From Candidatus Villigracilis affinis (GTDB taxonomy: Bacteria > Chloroflexota > Anaerolineae > Anaerolineales > Villigracilaceae), in NCBI GenBank assembly GCA_016718275.1, contig JADKEA010000020.1, positions 62,001 to 126,000 of the forward strand: a DNA stretch of 64,000 bases, written 5' to 3'. Of this stretch, positions 40,152-47,966 are shown one piece after another. Below the pieces are notes generated by a model, which had not been told where the DNA came from, ran no database searches, and saw only the letters and a list, made by a program, of their open reading frames with translations. The position numbers and the translations under genes were made by a program. Each line of letters starts with the position of its first letter. Positions within the stretch are counted from its first letter, which is position 1.

Positions 40152-41489
40152 TTATGGAGTGGGTGTTGCGTAGTAGGTGCCCGTTGTCAACAGGCTTGTA
40201 TCGCCGATGGATTGGGCGGCGAGCATCTGTGCCTGACGTGCGCGATTGGTTGATTCGGCCAGGATCTTCAGCGCGTATTCGGGATTGTGGAAGCCTGTGC
40301 TGTTTTCCGCGGAGACGATATCCCACATGTATTGCGCTTCGCGATGCAGTTTGCGAGCCTGATCGAGCAGGGCAGGGTCGGCATTTCCAGCGGCGACTGC
40401 GGCCTTGATGGCGTTGATGGCATCAATGATCGCATCTTCAGTGGTGATCTTGGTTGTAGCGACTTGTTCTTGAATGGTGTTTACTCTGCGGACGACGTAT
40501 TCTGTATCCGTGTGGCATTGCCCGCAGGATTCTTCGGCATTAAGCAAGGGACTGTGCACATCATGTGAGGAGTACTTGGCGGCTCCGTCACGGGTATAGG
40601 GCATGTGGCAGTCGGCGCAGGAGACCCCAGCCTTGTAGTGGGTGCTGTCGGCGGTGAAGAATTCATATTCAGGATGCTGTGCTTTGAGCATGGGGGTGTC
40701 AGTTTCGGGGTAAACCCAATCCTTGAAGCCAGCTTCTTCATAGTAGGCCAGAATTTCTTCAACCTTTGTGCCGTTATCCCAGGGGAAGGTGAGGTACTTG
40801 CCATCGCCCTTGAAGTAATATTCAACATGGCAGTTGGCGCAAACGACGGTTCGCATTTCCTGACGGGTGAAGGTGGTCCAATCTTTGCCCTGACGTTCAA
40901 AGGCTTCTTCGAGTGCGGGGTTGGTCACGATCAGGCGCATGGTCCCTGCTTCGTGGCAGTTGGCGCATCCCAAAGTATTGTTGATGTTCGGGGTCATTTC
41001 ATTGAAAGACATCTTGTCAAAGGCTTCCATGCCCATCTCAGCCCACAAACCGGGGTTGTCAGATGATTTGCATGAATAGCATGTGGCAGGGGTGTGCTTT
41101 GGATCTTCATCATTCAAGTTCAAGCGTTTGGTCGCGCGCACATCTTCCAGCATATTGATGTGACCGCGGTCATCGTTGTAATCCTTGCTGAACGGGTATC
41201 CCGCAAACAGAATCACCTGTCGTGGGTCACGCTCCAGCCATGAGAACTGGGATGAGCCACCGTAAGTGGTGTCGATATTATTTGTCTTAGTCTTCATCAG
41301 GGAGTCATACTGATTGGGGTAGTTGACTGCCCATTTTGATGAATCAGGTTCCATCGGCGCGATCTCGACCAATGGTTGTACGGCGCGTTCTTCAGCAGGC
41401 TGATTCTTTACATAAGTCAGCACACCCACGAGCGCGGCAGCCAAAACGATGACAAGACCTGCAAGAATAAGATTGGTGTAATTTTTCAT
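40152..41489 (-). CDS. nrfA: Ammonia-forming nitrite reductase, pentaheme cytochrome c552
   Basis: 445 residues. One N-terminal membrane anchor or signal (about 5-27), then five heme sites: the catalytic CxxCK (TCYSCKSSD, about 128) and four CxxCH (CANCHEAGT, CANCHVEYY, CADCHMPYT, CGQCHTDTE). The CxxCK site is diagnostic of NrfA, which reduces nitrite to ammonium outside the cytoplasmic membrane. Length fits. Start at MKNYTN with AAGGAG upstream. Directly follows nrfH (13-bp gap), its electron donor. Confidence 0.95.
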   Translation of the reverse strand: MKNYTNLILAGLVIVLAAALVGVLTYVKNQPAEERAVQPLVEIAPMEPDSSKWAVNYPNQYDSLMKTKTNNIDTTYGGSSQFSWLERDPRQVILFAGYPFSKDYNDDRGHINMLEDVRATKRLNLNDEDPKHTPATCYSCKSSDNPGLWAEMGMEAFDKMSFNEMTPNINNTLGCANCHEAGTMRLIVTNPALEEAFERQGKDWTTFTRQEMRTVVCANCHVEYYFKGDGKYLTFPWDNGTKVEEILAYYEEAGFKDWVYPETDTPMLKAQHPEYEFFTADSTHYKAGVSCADCHMPYTRDGAAKYSSHDVHSPLLNAEESCGQCHTDTEYVVRRVNTIQEQVATTKITTEDAIIDAINAIKAAVAAGNADPALLDQARKLHREAQYMWDIVSAENSTGFHNPEYALKILAESTNRARQAQMLAAQSIGDTSLLTTGTYYATPTP

Positions 41490-41502
41490 GGAATGATTCT
41501 CC

Positions 41503-41991
41503 TTACTTGATTGGGTAGAGTGTTGAATCCTGATAGGGGACAGCTGAAGAGCCGCGCACACCGTGCGCAATATCGCGATGGCAATCCCAGCAATAACGGT
41601 CAAGCGGCTGGGCGCTCATCACAACAGCTTCCACGGTATCTTCATGGCAGTGAATGCAGTTTGCCTGGATGATTTCCTTTGTTTTGTCGCTTGCGCGTAT
41701 CTGCACGGGGATGCTTCCCGTCACAAAGGCAAAAACATCCTTTGCGCCCTGTCTGCCCTTCTCGGCATAGTAGGTCACAACATTGTCGTGCGGTAAATGG
41801 CAATCGGTACACTTTGCGAAATTCTCATGCGCACCGTGATACCAGTTTTCATACTGTGAATCCATTACGTGGCAATTTGCGCAGGTCTCCGGCGCGCTCC
41901 CCCCGTAAGAGGCGGCATCAGTGACAAACGCAAAATACCCGAACGCAAGGATCGTGGCCGCGATTGCAATAATGAATGGGGTTTTTGACAT
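41503..41991 (-). CDS. nrfH: Tetraheme quinol dehydrogenase NrfH
   Basis: 162 residues. N-terminal membrane helix (about 4-22) and four heme sites CANCHVMDS, CTDCHLPHD, CIHCHEDTV and CWDCHRDIA. NapC/NirT family; takes electrons from menaquinol and docks with NrfA. GAGGA precedes the ATG. The nrfHA order and 13-bp spacing are standard. Confidence 0.95.
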   Translation of the reverse strand: MSKTPFIIAIAATILAFGYFAFVTDAASYGGSAPETCANCHVMDSQYENWYHGAHENFAKCTDCHLPHDNVVTYYAEKGRQGAKDVFAFVTGSIPVQIRASDKTKEIIQANCIHCHEDTVEAVVMSAQPLDRYCWDCHRDIAHGVRGSSAVPYQDSTLYPIK

Positions 41992-42023
41992 AGCCTGTCC
42001 TCAAAAAAGATTAATGTGCGCTT

Positions 42024-42066
42024 AATATAGTATATCTTTCAAAATTTGTTTGTAACTTTTGTCACA
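42024..42066 (-). promoter_or_regulatory. nrfHA promoter with Crp/Fnr-like site
   Basis: TGTAACTTTTGTCACA (42051-42066; on the minus strand TGTGACAAAAGTTACA) matches TGTGA-N6-TCACA with one mismatch. -10 candidates TATACT (42034-42029) or TATATT (42029-42024) place the site centre near -36 to -42, as in class II activation. Confidence 0.55.
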
Positions 42067-42141
42067 GAATGAAAAAGAAATCAGATTTGGATTATCGGAT
42101 AAATTTACCCAAAATTATCTTATTTATATAGTGACAACCAT

Positions 42142-42200
42142 CCTCTTTTGATGTGACACTCGCTTCACTCTCCGCTCGAGCCTGCTACACCTCAAGAGGC
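42142..42200. other. Unassigned imperfect hairpin in the nrf-copper gap
   Basis: CCTCTTTTGATGTG pairs imperfectly with CACCTCAAGAGG about 40 bases later, with an inner GC-rich stretch (CACTCGCTTCACTCTCC). The 309-bp gap otherwise holds the nrf promoter and the copper-gene terminator. No gene is seen. Confidence 0.4.
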
Positions 42201-42228
42201 TTTTGTTTCCCCCATGCAGTTACTTGCC

Positions 42229-42263
42229 AAAAAAATACGCCCCGCTGCTGATGGCGGGGCGTA
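42229..42263 (-). terminator. Terminator after the copper chaperone gene
   Basis: TACGCCCCGC / GCGGGGCGTA followed by TTTTTTT on the minus strand. Confidence 0.88.
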
Positions 42264-42300
42264 AGGGGAGAATGCACCGGCGAAAGTGCGAATTCAAAAA

Positions 42301-42789
42301 CTAAGGCATGTGACCGTCCATGCCGGAGCCGCCCATGTTCTGAGCTTCCATCACCGGAATGGTCAGGGTGATATCTTTGTGATTCTTGAAATGCAGGGTC
42401 AACGTGATCTCATCCCCTACGTTTAAATCCTGCTTGAGGCCGATGATCATGATGTGATAGCTGCCGGGCTTAAGTTCCAGGTCGCCTTCTGCAGGCAGGG
42501 CAATCGATTCCTGTGGAATCATCTCCATGGTGCCGTTCGCATTCATTTGGCTCAGGTGAATTTCCACAGAGGCGGCCACGTCGGAAGAAGCACCGATCAA
42601 TTCATCGTCCGTTTCTGTGTGGTTATGCAAAAGCATATATGCGGCGCTGTTGCCGTCTTTCAATGCTGTACGTGCCCAAAAGTCGTGCGCTTCGATGTCT
42701 GTTCCATCCGTATGCTCATCACCTGCGGCGCCACAGGCAGTTAAGAGCAGCGTCCCCACCAAAACCAACATCATCAAAATTCGCTTCAT
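42301..42789 (-). CDS. PCu(A)C-type copper chaperone, lipoprotein
   Basis: 162 residues. Lipobox LLLTACGAAG (Cys about 19), PCuAC domain (about 35-150) with copper ligands in SVEIHLSQMNANGTMEM and SYHIMIIGLK (H-x10-M...H-x-M pattern), and a Met/His-rich C-terminus (MGGSGMDGHMP). It binds Cu(I) outside the membrane and supplies CuA/CuB centres, usually with Sco. Co-transcribed with the DeoR-NosL regulator gene 46 bp upstream. Sco and oxidase genes lie 7 kb away. Confidence 0.88.
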   Translation of the reverse strand: MKRILMMLVLVGTLLLTACGAAGDEHTDGTDIEAHDFWARTALKDGNSAAYMLLHNHTETDDELIGASSDVAASVEIHLSQMNANGTMEMIPQESIALPAEGDLELKPGSYHIMIIGLKQDLNVGDEITLTLHFKNHKDITLTIPVMEAQNMGGSGMDGHMP

Positions 42790-42835
42790 GATTTATCTCT
42801 TCCTTTGTGTGTTTGATATTTCTGAATCACGTGCT

Positions 42836-43393
42836 TTATGGGTGCGCGTGCATCATTCCGTGTAAATAGTGAATGGCTTCTTCCATGTTGGCCAGCGTGC
42901 CGCTGAAGCCTTTTTGGAATTTTTCCGCATCCTGTTTTGAGCCAAAGCTCAGTAAGCTGGGTACACAGCAGATATTCAGATCGCTCCCAAGAACGTAAAT
43001 AGCCTGAGTGGCGCTGATAATATGCCCGTGCAGGTAATCGGCGGTAAGCGATTGGGCGGCATCCTGGGTCTGGCTATGAATCATCAGCCCGCAATGGGCG
43101 CAACAGGCGCGTTTTTGTTCGCCATTCGCGGCGCGGACGATAAACACGGTCCGCTCTGAGATGGTTTTGTTGCACATGCTGCATTGGTTGATACCCGCAG
43201 TGGGGGATTGGGTGACAAGTGCAACGCCCCCATGTTTCTTTTGGATCAAGCCTGCCTCGGCCAGTTTGTTCAACTCGCGGTGGATGGTCATGTTGGAAAC
43301 GTTAAAAACCTCCACCAGTTCCTGTATGGAGGCGCTGCCCTGTTTTTGCAGATGTTCCAGTATCTTTTTTTCGCGGTCGATGGATGTTGTCAT
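42836..43393 (-). CDS. DeoR-type regulator fused to a NosL-like metal-binding domain
   Basis: 185 residues. N-terminal DeoR winged helix (about 1-60: ILEHLQKQGSASIQELVEVF, NVSNMTIHRELNKLAEAGLI). C-terminal half (about 68-180) resembles NosL: CSMCNKTISERTVFIV, CCAHCGLMIH, then YLHGHIISATQAIYVLGSD, ICCVPSLLSFGSKQDAEKF. NosL binds Cu(I) for nitrous-oxide reductase; here the domain lacks an export signal and is joined to a DNA-binding domain, so it likely senses copper or zinc. A 12-bp perfect operator flanks its promoter. PCu(A)C follows. Confidence 0.8.
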   Translation of the reverse strand: MTTSIDREKKILEHLQKQGSASIQELVEVFNVSNMTIHRELNKLAEAGLIQKKHGGVALVTQSPTAGINQCSMCNKTISERTVFIVRAANGEQKRACCAHCGLMIHSQTQDAAQSLTADYLHGHIISATQAIYVLGSDLNICCVPSLLSFGSKQDAEKFQKGFSGTLANMEEAIHYLHGMMHAHP

Positions 43394-43396
43394 GTT

Positions 43397-43460
43397 TGTT
43401 ATATTCTGTTATTTTCAACAAGAATTCGCAGAATATAACAAAATGATGCGACACTGTCAA
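43397..43460 (-). promoter_or_regulatory. Promoter and operator of the DeoR-NosL/PCu(A)C operon
   Basis: Minus strand: TTGACA (43460-43455), 17-bp spacer, TATATT (43437-43432). Operator half-sites CAGAATATAACA (43429-43440) and TGTTATATTCTG (43397-43408) are exact inverted repeats 20 bp apart. One covers the -10 box, the other ends three bases before the ATG. This fits autorepression. Confidence 0.75.
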
Positions 43461-43541
43461 GTGAAACTTAACACTTTCAAAGCGCTGGTCATGTCATTGA
43501 AAGCTGGGCAGGTAAAAGGTCGGTATGATGCGCGGGTTTTC

Positions 43542-44438
43542 TTATTCCAAAATCGGGGAGGGTTGGGGATTTCTTCCGAAGAAGATTCCATAAAAGATGA
43601 TCATCGCGATCGTTGAGGCAACAAAGCCATATGCCGGATCGAGGGTTTGAATGGTGAACAGTGCCGGGCTGGGCAGTGCTGTGACTGTGTAATTGGCGAA
43701 CAAGGCACTGAAAAGATTATTGGCTGCGTGCATGCCAAGGGCGAGTTCAAGCCCATTATCTTGAAGTGTGACATAACATGCAAAAAATCCAAAAGCGAAA
43801 TAAGCCAATGCCATCAATATGCCGTTGACTGCCATCTCCGGGTTGAGCATGTGCGGTAGAAAAAATAAAACACCATTGATGAATGAGAGGATCCATTTGT
43901 TTTTTAACTTCAGTCCCATCCATTGCAGTAAATAGCCGCGGAAGAAAAGTTCTTCGGCAGAGGTTTGAATGGGAATGAGGATCACTGCCAGCAGGAAATA
44001 AAAAAACAAGAGCAGCGGTTGAAATGTAAGAACGTATCTGCCCGGGTAGAGCATTGCTTCAATGAATGAGATCAGCACCGCCAGTGCGAACCACGCTCCT
44101 GCGCCAGCAAGAAGCCTTTTCCAACGGATGTGCGGGGCGGAGGTGATGAGCGTGTTCAAAGGCCGCGCATGGATGAAACGCACTGCAAGCAAGGTTGCTG
44201 TGATGAACGGGAGGAAGGTCAGCATGGTGGCTGAAAAATCCAGCAAGACAGAGATGCCTGTGAAACCGGTCGCTGTGAAATTTGTGGCGGGGTCGCCATC
44301 CAACATGACATAGCCTAAAAGTAACATGATGGGAATGGAACCGATCACAAACCATATGGTTAGAATGGTGGAAAGGGAGAGCAGATACCTCCACCAATCA
44401 TTTTTGCCTGTGCGTGTAATTTCCAAATAGTTATTCAT
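43542..44438 (-). CDS. CPBP-family intramembrane glutamic endopeptidase
   Basis: 298 residues with about seven membrane helices. Catalytic motif EELFFRGYLLQWMG (about 185-198) and later FLPHMLN and GLELALGMHAANNLF supply the Glu and His residues. CPBP/Abi enzymes process prenylated or membrane proteins; the target is unknown. Start at MNNYLE with AGAGG upstream; a much longer frame crosses the upstream terminator. Confidence 0.85.
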   Translation of the reverse strand: MNNYLEITRTGKNDWWRYLLSLSTILTIWFVIGSIPIMLLLGYVMLDGDPATNFTATGFTGISVLLDFSATMLTFLPFITATLLAVRFIHARPLNTLITSAPHIRWKRLLAGAGAWFALAVLISFIEAMLYPGRYVLTFQPLLLFFYFLLAVILIPIQTSAEELFFRGYLLQWMGLKLKNKWILSFINGVLFFLPHMLNPEMAVNGILMALAYFAFGFFACYVTLQDNGLELALGMHAANNLFSALFANYTVTALPSPALFTIQTLDPAYGFVASTIAMIIFYGIFFGRNPQPSPILE

Positions 44439-44514
44439 TACCAATGCCTCTTTCAAATTCTTCCGGTTGGATGACTTGGAAATTCTACCCGAAGCAGGAG
44501 GTTTTTCAGAAAAA

Positions 44515-44542
44515 GAAAAAATCCCGCGTTGGGCGGGATTTT
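44515..44542 (-). terminator. Terminator upstream of the CPBP gene
   Basis: AAAATCCCGC / GCGGGATTTT with loop GTTGG and T-run on the minus strand; ends the PadR-HAAS transcript. Confidence 0.85.
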
Positions 44543-44644
44543 GAATCCAGATGGCGGCAATTTTACTCTGTTTCAGTTTTGTTGGATTTGTGTCGCATCC
44601 AAACGGATTCGCCTCATAACGGGCGGTGAGTTTGCTCATTTTTC

Positions 44645-45529
44645 CTATTCATTGACCAGTAGCCATTTGGCGAATCGTCCGTGCAGTTGACCAACTCCGC
44701 GGGCGATGTTCATGAAGATCGTCCACAGCAGGAGTCCGCCCAGCACCAAAAGCGGGTAGGACCAGCTTGGGAAGTAATACCGAACGCCGTTGTTATAAAC
44801 AGCGCCTTGATGCAGAACTTCCTGTACGAACGGGAGTGCGATGAAGGCAAGCGAGACGCTTAACACAGTGACAATCGCAACGAAGTACGCAGTCCCAAGC
44901 ACGAATTGCAGGATCATGTAAACCAGCATGAGCCAGGTGGCTTTGTCGGTGAGGAGGGCCTTCAAGCGGTCGAACCATTTCATGCCCTGATGTGAGAATA
45001 GCGGGCGGCGCGGCATGCGGATGCCAAGCAGAGCTTCCACCAAACGGCCTTCGAGCAGAGCCAGTCCGCGCACCGAGAGCAGGAACAGCAGCGCAATCGG
45101 AAAACCAAAGATGAAGATCAAAAAGGAGATGGATACTGATACCCCGGTGACTGCCCAGCTGAAGTAAAAAACACCGGTCACGAAGGCGATCAACATGTAA
45201 AGCAGGGCACCCCATGCGCGTGGGTCAAGATACACGCCGAAAAAATTTCCGAGCGCCGAACTCGGTTTGGTGGTTTGTTTCAAGGAAGGGGAGGTGCGTC
45301 GTTCCACCTCACGGTAAGCGGAAGCGGTTTCTTCGGGGGATCCATATTCCTCGATGATCTTGCCAAGTGCATCGGCTTCGCTTGTTTCAGGAGCGGAGTC
45401 GCGTACTGCCGCCAGAGCAGTGCTCAGGTGTTCGCGTGCATCGGCCTGTGCATCCTGCACGAGGGCGGGGTCGGCATCTTTCATTTCGTTTTTCAAAGCA
45501 TCCAGATATTCTTCTATCGTTTTAAACAT
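44645..45529 (-). CDS. HAAS-domain sensor membrane protein
   Basis: 294 residues. The N-terminal HAAS domain (DUF1700; about 1-80: EEYLDALKNEMKD, GKIIEEYGSPEETASAYRE) is followed by a membrane 'putative sensor' region with several helices (about 105-290). It starts five bases after the padR stop. PadR-HAAS pairs are common; the HAAS protein is believed to act with the regulator in sensing envelope conditions. Ligand unknown. Confidence 0.8.
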   Translation of the reverse strand: MFKTIEEYLDALKNEMKDADPALVQDAQADAREHLSTALAAVRDSAPETSEADALGKIIEEYGSPEETASAYREVERRTSPSLKQTTKPSSALGNFFGVYLDPRAWGALLYMLIAFVTGVFYFSWAVTGVSVSISFLIFIFGFPIALLFLLSVRGLALLEGRLVEALLGIRMPRRPLFSHQGMKWFDRLKALLTDKATWLMLVYMILQFVLGTAYFVAIVTVLSVSLAFIALPFVQEVLHQGAVYNNGVRYYFPSWSYPLLVLGGLLLWTIFMNIARGVGQLHGRFAKWLLVNE

Positions 45530-45533
45530 GTTG

Positions 45534-45890
45534 TCATCCTTTCAAATTCGCGTCGACGAATTTCTTTGTGATCTTCCAGATTTCATTCCATTCTTTTAGA
45601 GCTTCGCGCCCATCACTGGTGATCTTGTAATACCTGCGCGGCGGCCCCGAGACGGAGGGTTCCACGGTGCTTTCTAACAGGCCATTCTCTTCGAGTGAAC
45701 GAAGCACGGGATATAACGTTCCCTGCTTCATCATGGGGATGTCAGGTCCGCTCTCTTCCAACATTTTTGCGATCTGATATCCATACATCGACTCTTTGCT
45801 GCGGCTCAAAACGCTGAGCAGGATAAGGGAGGAAGTGCCTGCATTCAGTTCTTTTTGAAACTTTCTGGTGTGTGACGAAATCTCAGCCAT
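45534..45890 (-). CDS. PadR-family transcriptional regulator
   Basis: 118 residues: winged helix (about 20-95: YGYQIAKMLEESGPDIPMMKQGTL region and PPRRYYKITSDGREAL) with a C-terminal dimerisation helix. The standard YQI..L and GTLYP..LR pattern is intact. AGAGGAG precedes the ATG. It likely represses its own operon through the nested palindromes just upstream. Confidence 0.9.
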   Translation of the reverse strand: MAEISSHTRKFQKELNAGTSSLILLSVLSRSKESMYGYQIAKMLEESGPDIPMMKQGTLYPVLRSLEENGLLESTVEPSVSGPPRRYYKITSDGREALKEWNEIWKITKKFVDANLKG

Positions 45891-45906
45891 TTATGCTCCT
45901 CTTAGC

Positions 45907-45964
45907 AGTATCAAGTTTTTACTACTAATAAATCAATATTAGTATAAGATTGATACTACGTCAA
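45907..45964 (-). promoter_or_regulatory. padR promoter with nested operator palindromes
   Basis: Minus strand TTGACG (45964-45959), 17 bp, TAATAT (45942-45937). TACTAATA-N6-TATTAGTA (45923-45944) is a perfect inverted repeat over the -10; an outer perfect pair AGTATCAA (45907-45914) / TTGATACT (45950-45957) encloses it. Confidence 0.65.
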
Positions 45965-45996
45965 GGGCGTTTTATGGTTCCACAGTACTGTTTTTT

Positions 45997-46059
45997 TTAA
46001 ATACTCCAATTTTGGCAGCGATTGCAGGCATACCCCACCCGCTTCAAAAACTTTTTCAT
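45997..46059 (-). CDS. Possible 20-residue small protein
   Basis: Frame beginning MKKFLKRVGY and ending RCQNWSI, with a strong Shine-Dalgarno (GAGGAG, seven bases before the ATG). Basic with one C-x2-C pair (ACNRC). Lies between folD and padR, downstream of the folD terminator. Could be a real microprotein or chance; no family recognised. Confidence 0.3.
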   Translation of the reverse strand: MKKFLKRVGYACNRCQNWSI

Positions 46060-46079
46060 TTTGCTCTCCTCTTTACAAA

Positions 46080-46107
46080 ATAAGTCCCGCTGTGAGGCGG
46101 GACTTAT
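46080..46107 (-). terminator. Terminator after folD
   Basis: ATAAGTCCCGC / GCGGGACTTAT with loop TGTGAG, then T-rich sequence on the minus strand. Confidence 0.85.
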
Positions 46108-46134
46108 ACTTTTCTCTTTTTTTGATCTTTCGTT

Positions 46135-47046
46135 CTACGGCTGTTGAATTTCCGCTGCGCGCAATGTGTTGTTCATCAACATGGCGATGGTCATCGGACC
46201 CACGCCGCCTGGCACTGGGGTGATGAAGCCAGCCACTTCCTTGGCTTCTTCGTAATTCACATCGCCGACGAGTTTCTGGCGTGGTTTGCCGGTCTTCTGG
46301 CTGATGACGGGGGTGCCATCAGGGTTGAGCATCGGAATGCCGTTGATACCCACATCGATGACCGCTGCGCCGGGTTTGAGCCAGTCGCCGCGCACCATTT
46401 CTGCGCGACCGATCGCCGCGATGACGATGTCGGCCTGGCGCAAAACGCCGGGGATATCCTTCGTGCGTGAGTGAACAACAGTCACTGTGGCATCTTCCTT
46501 CACAAGCAGCAACGCTGCAGGCATGCCGACGATGTTCGAACGGCCCAACACCACCGCATTGGCACCTTTGATGGTCACGCCCGCTTCCTTCAACAGATAA
46601 ATGCATCCGAATGGTGTGCAAGGAACAAAAAGCGGCTCGCGTCCCTTTTGGGCAAGGCGGCCGAGATTAATCGGCGAGAAACCATCTACATCTTTTTCGA
46701 TGCTGATGAGTTGTAGGACACGCTCTTCATCGAGGTGAGAGGGCAGGGGAAGTTGCACCAAAATTCCGTTGACCTTCGGGTCGGCGTTCAATTCCTTGAT
46801 CAGTTTCTCCAGGTCTTCTTGTGAGATATCTGCAGGGACGGGGTGATGATATGAAGTCATGCCCAATTCGGCACAGGCTTTTTGCTTCATGCCTACATAA
46901 GCGGCCGAGTCAACGCGGTCACCGACCAGCACAGTGGCCAGCCCGGGCTGTGACTTCCCAGCCGCGATCCTTGCGGCGACTTTTGCTTTAACTTCGTCAC
47001 GAACCTTTTGCGCGATGGCGGTCCCATCAATGATTTGAGCTGTCAT
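46135..47046 (-). CDS. folD: Bifunctional methylene-THF dehydrogenase/cyclohydrolase FolD
   Basis: 303 residues. Signatures: YVGMKQKACAELGM with the catalytic Lys, NGILVQLPLPSHLDEERVL, VVLGRSNIVGMPAALLL (NADP-binding) and GVGPMTIAMLMNNT. Interconverts methylene-, methenyl- and formyl-tetrahydrofolate. Start at MTAQIIDG with AAAGGAG upstream; a longer frame has no support. Monocistronic by its terminator. Confidence 0.96.
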   Translation of the reverse strand: MTAQIIDGTAIAQKVRDEVKAKVAARIAAGKSQPGLATVLVGDRVDSAAYVGMKQKACAELGMTSYHHPVPADISQEDLEKLIKELNADPKVNGILVQLPLPSHLDEERVLQLISIEKDVDGFSPINLGRLAQKGREPLFVPCTPFGCIYLLKEAGVTIKGANAVVLGRSNIVGMPAALLLVKEDATVTVVHSRTKDIPGVLRQADIVIAAIGRAEMVRGDWLKPGAAVIDVGINGIPMLNPDGTPVISQKTGKPRQKLVGDVNYEEAKEVAGFITPVPGGVGPMTIAMLMNNTLRAAEIQQP

Positions 47047-47213
47047 TTTTTGCTCCTTTGCAAATTTACTGTGAAAGATTGCACGAATATTATACATTTT
47101 CTCCCCCTTTTCAAAAAGTGACACTTATCCCGATTTTGAAGCTGACTCGATACCCCAAACCTCAAAATCATATTTTCTTGAGGCCTAGGGTACCATAACT
47201 GTTTAGCAAGTTT

Positions 47214-47867
47214 CTATGGCTTCAAAGCCACAAAGTTATCCAAAATCACATCCACACCGGGGTTGGTGAAGGTTCCCACCAGCATGCCCACGTCACCTGA
47301 TTTCAATGTGCCATCCTGTACGGCCGCGATCTGGAATCCGTTGACGTAGAAAGTGAGCTGATCGCCTGTGCAATCGGCGCGCAGGTGGTTGACCGCAAGC
47401 CCTTTGTTGATGTTGCCGCTCGTCAGCATTTCGCTTTGACCGAGCAATACGGCCTGCCCGCCTGAGAACAAACCGACGCCGTAATAGCCGTCACTGGTAA
47501 TGATGAAGAAGTAATAGTCCGCGCCTGAAGAACGGCAGATCAAGCCGATACGGTTTTCATCGGGTCCGCCCAACTTGCCCGCATCCACCTCAAGGCGGAC
47601 ATCGGCAAAGTTCTTTTGCGGCGTGGACCAGAAGTTCGTATCCAATGCATTGACCAGCATTCGATAACTGCCGCCATCGTAATCCATCACACCTTCGGTG
47701 GCTGAAAAACGATTCCAGCCTGAGGCTGGATTTGCAAAATCGTCTTGAAAGAGCACGCTTCCAGATGGTGCGGCTTGATCCAGCGGCACGGCTGCAGTGG
47801 GTGCCGCGGCAGTGCAAGCTGAAGTAAAGAGAATGATCAGGGAAATACAAGTAAATAAACGATTCAT
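47214..47867 (-). CDS. Putative lipoprotein with lectin-like domain
   Basis: 217 residues. Lipobox LFTSACTAAA (Cys about 18). C-terminal beta-sandwich-like domain (about 40-215): LFQDDFANPASGWNRFSATE, NRIGLICRSSGADYYFFII, LRADCTGDQLTFYVNGFQI. The pattern matches LamG/DUF1080-like domains and is shared with the lipoprotein at 29555. No Shine-Dalgarno. Role unknown; perhaps surface glycan binding. Confidence 0.68.
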   Translation of the reverse strand: MNRLFTCISLIILFTSACTAAAPTAAVPLDQAAPSGSVLFQDDFANPASGWNRFSATEGVMDYDGGSYRMLVNALDTNFWSTPQKNFADVRLEVDAGKLGGPDENRIGLICRSSGADYYFFIITSDGYYGVGLFSGGQAVLLGQSEMLTSGNINKGLAVNHLRADCTGDQLTFYVNGFQIAAVQDGTLKSGDVGMLVGTFTNPGVDVILDNFVALKP

Positions 47868-47926
47868 GCGTGTGATTTTATCATGTTGAGATTTACGATG
47901 GGAGAGGGATAACGAATGAACGGCAT

Positions 47927-47962
47927 AAAAAACCGCCCGGATTAAATGTCCGGGCGGTTTTG
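47927..47962 (-). terminator. Terminator after lgt
   Basis: AAAACCGCCCGGA / TCCGGGCGGTTTT, loop TTAAATG, T-run on both strands. Confidence 0.9.
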
Positions 47963-47966
47963 ATTC

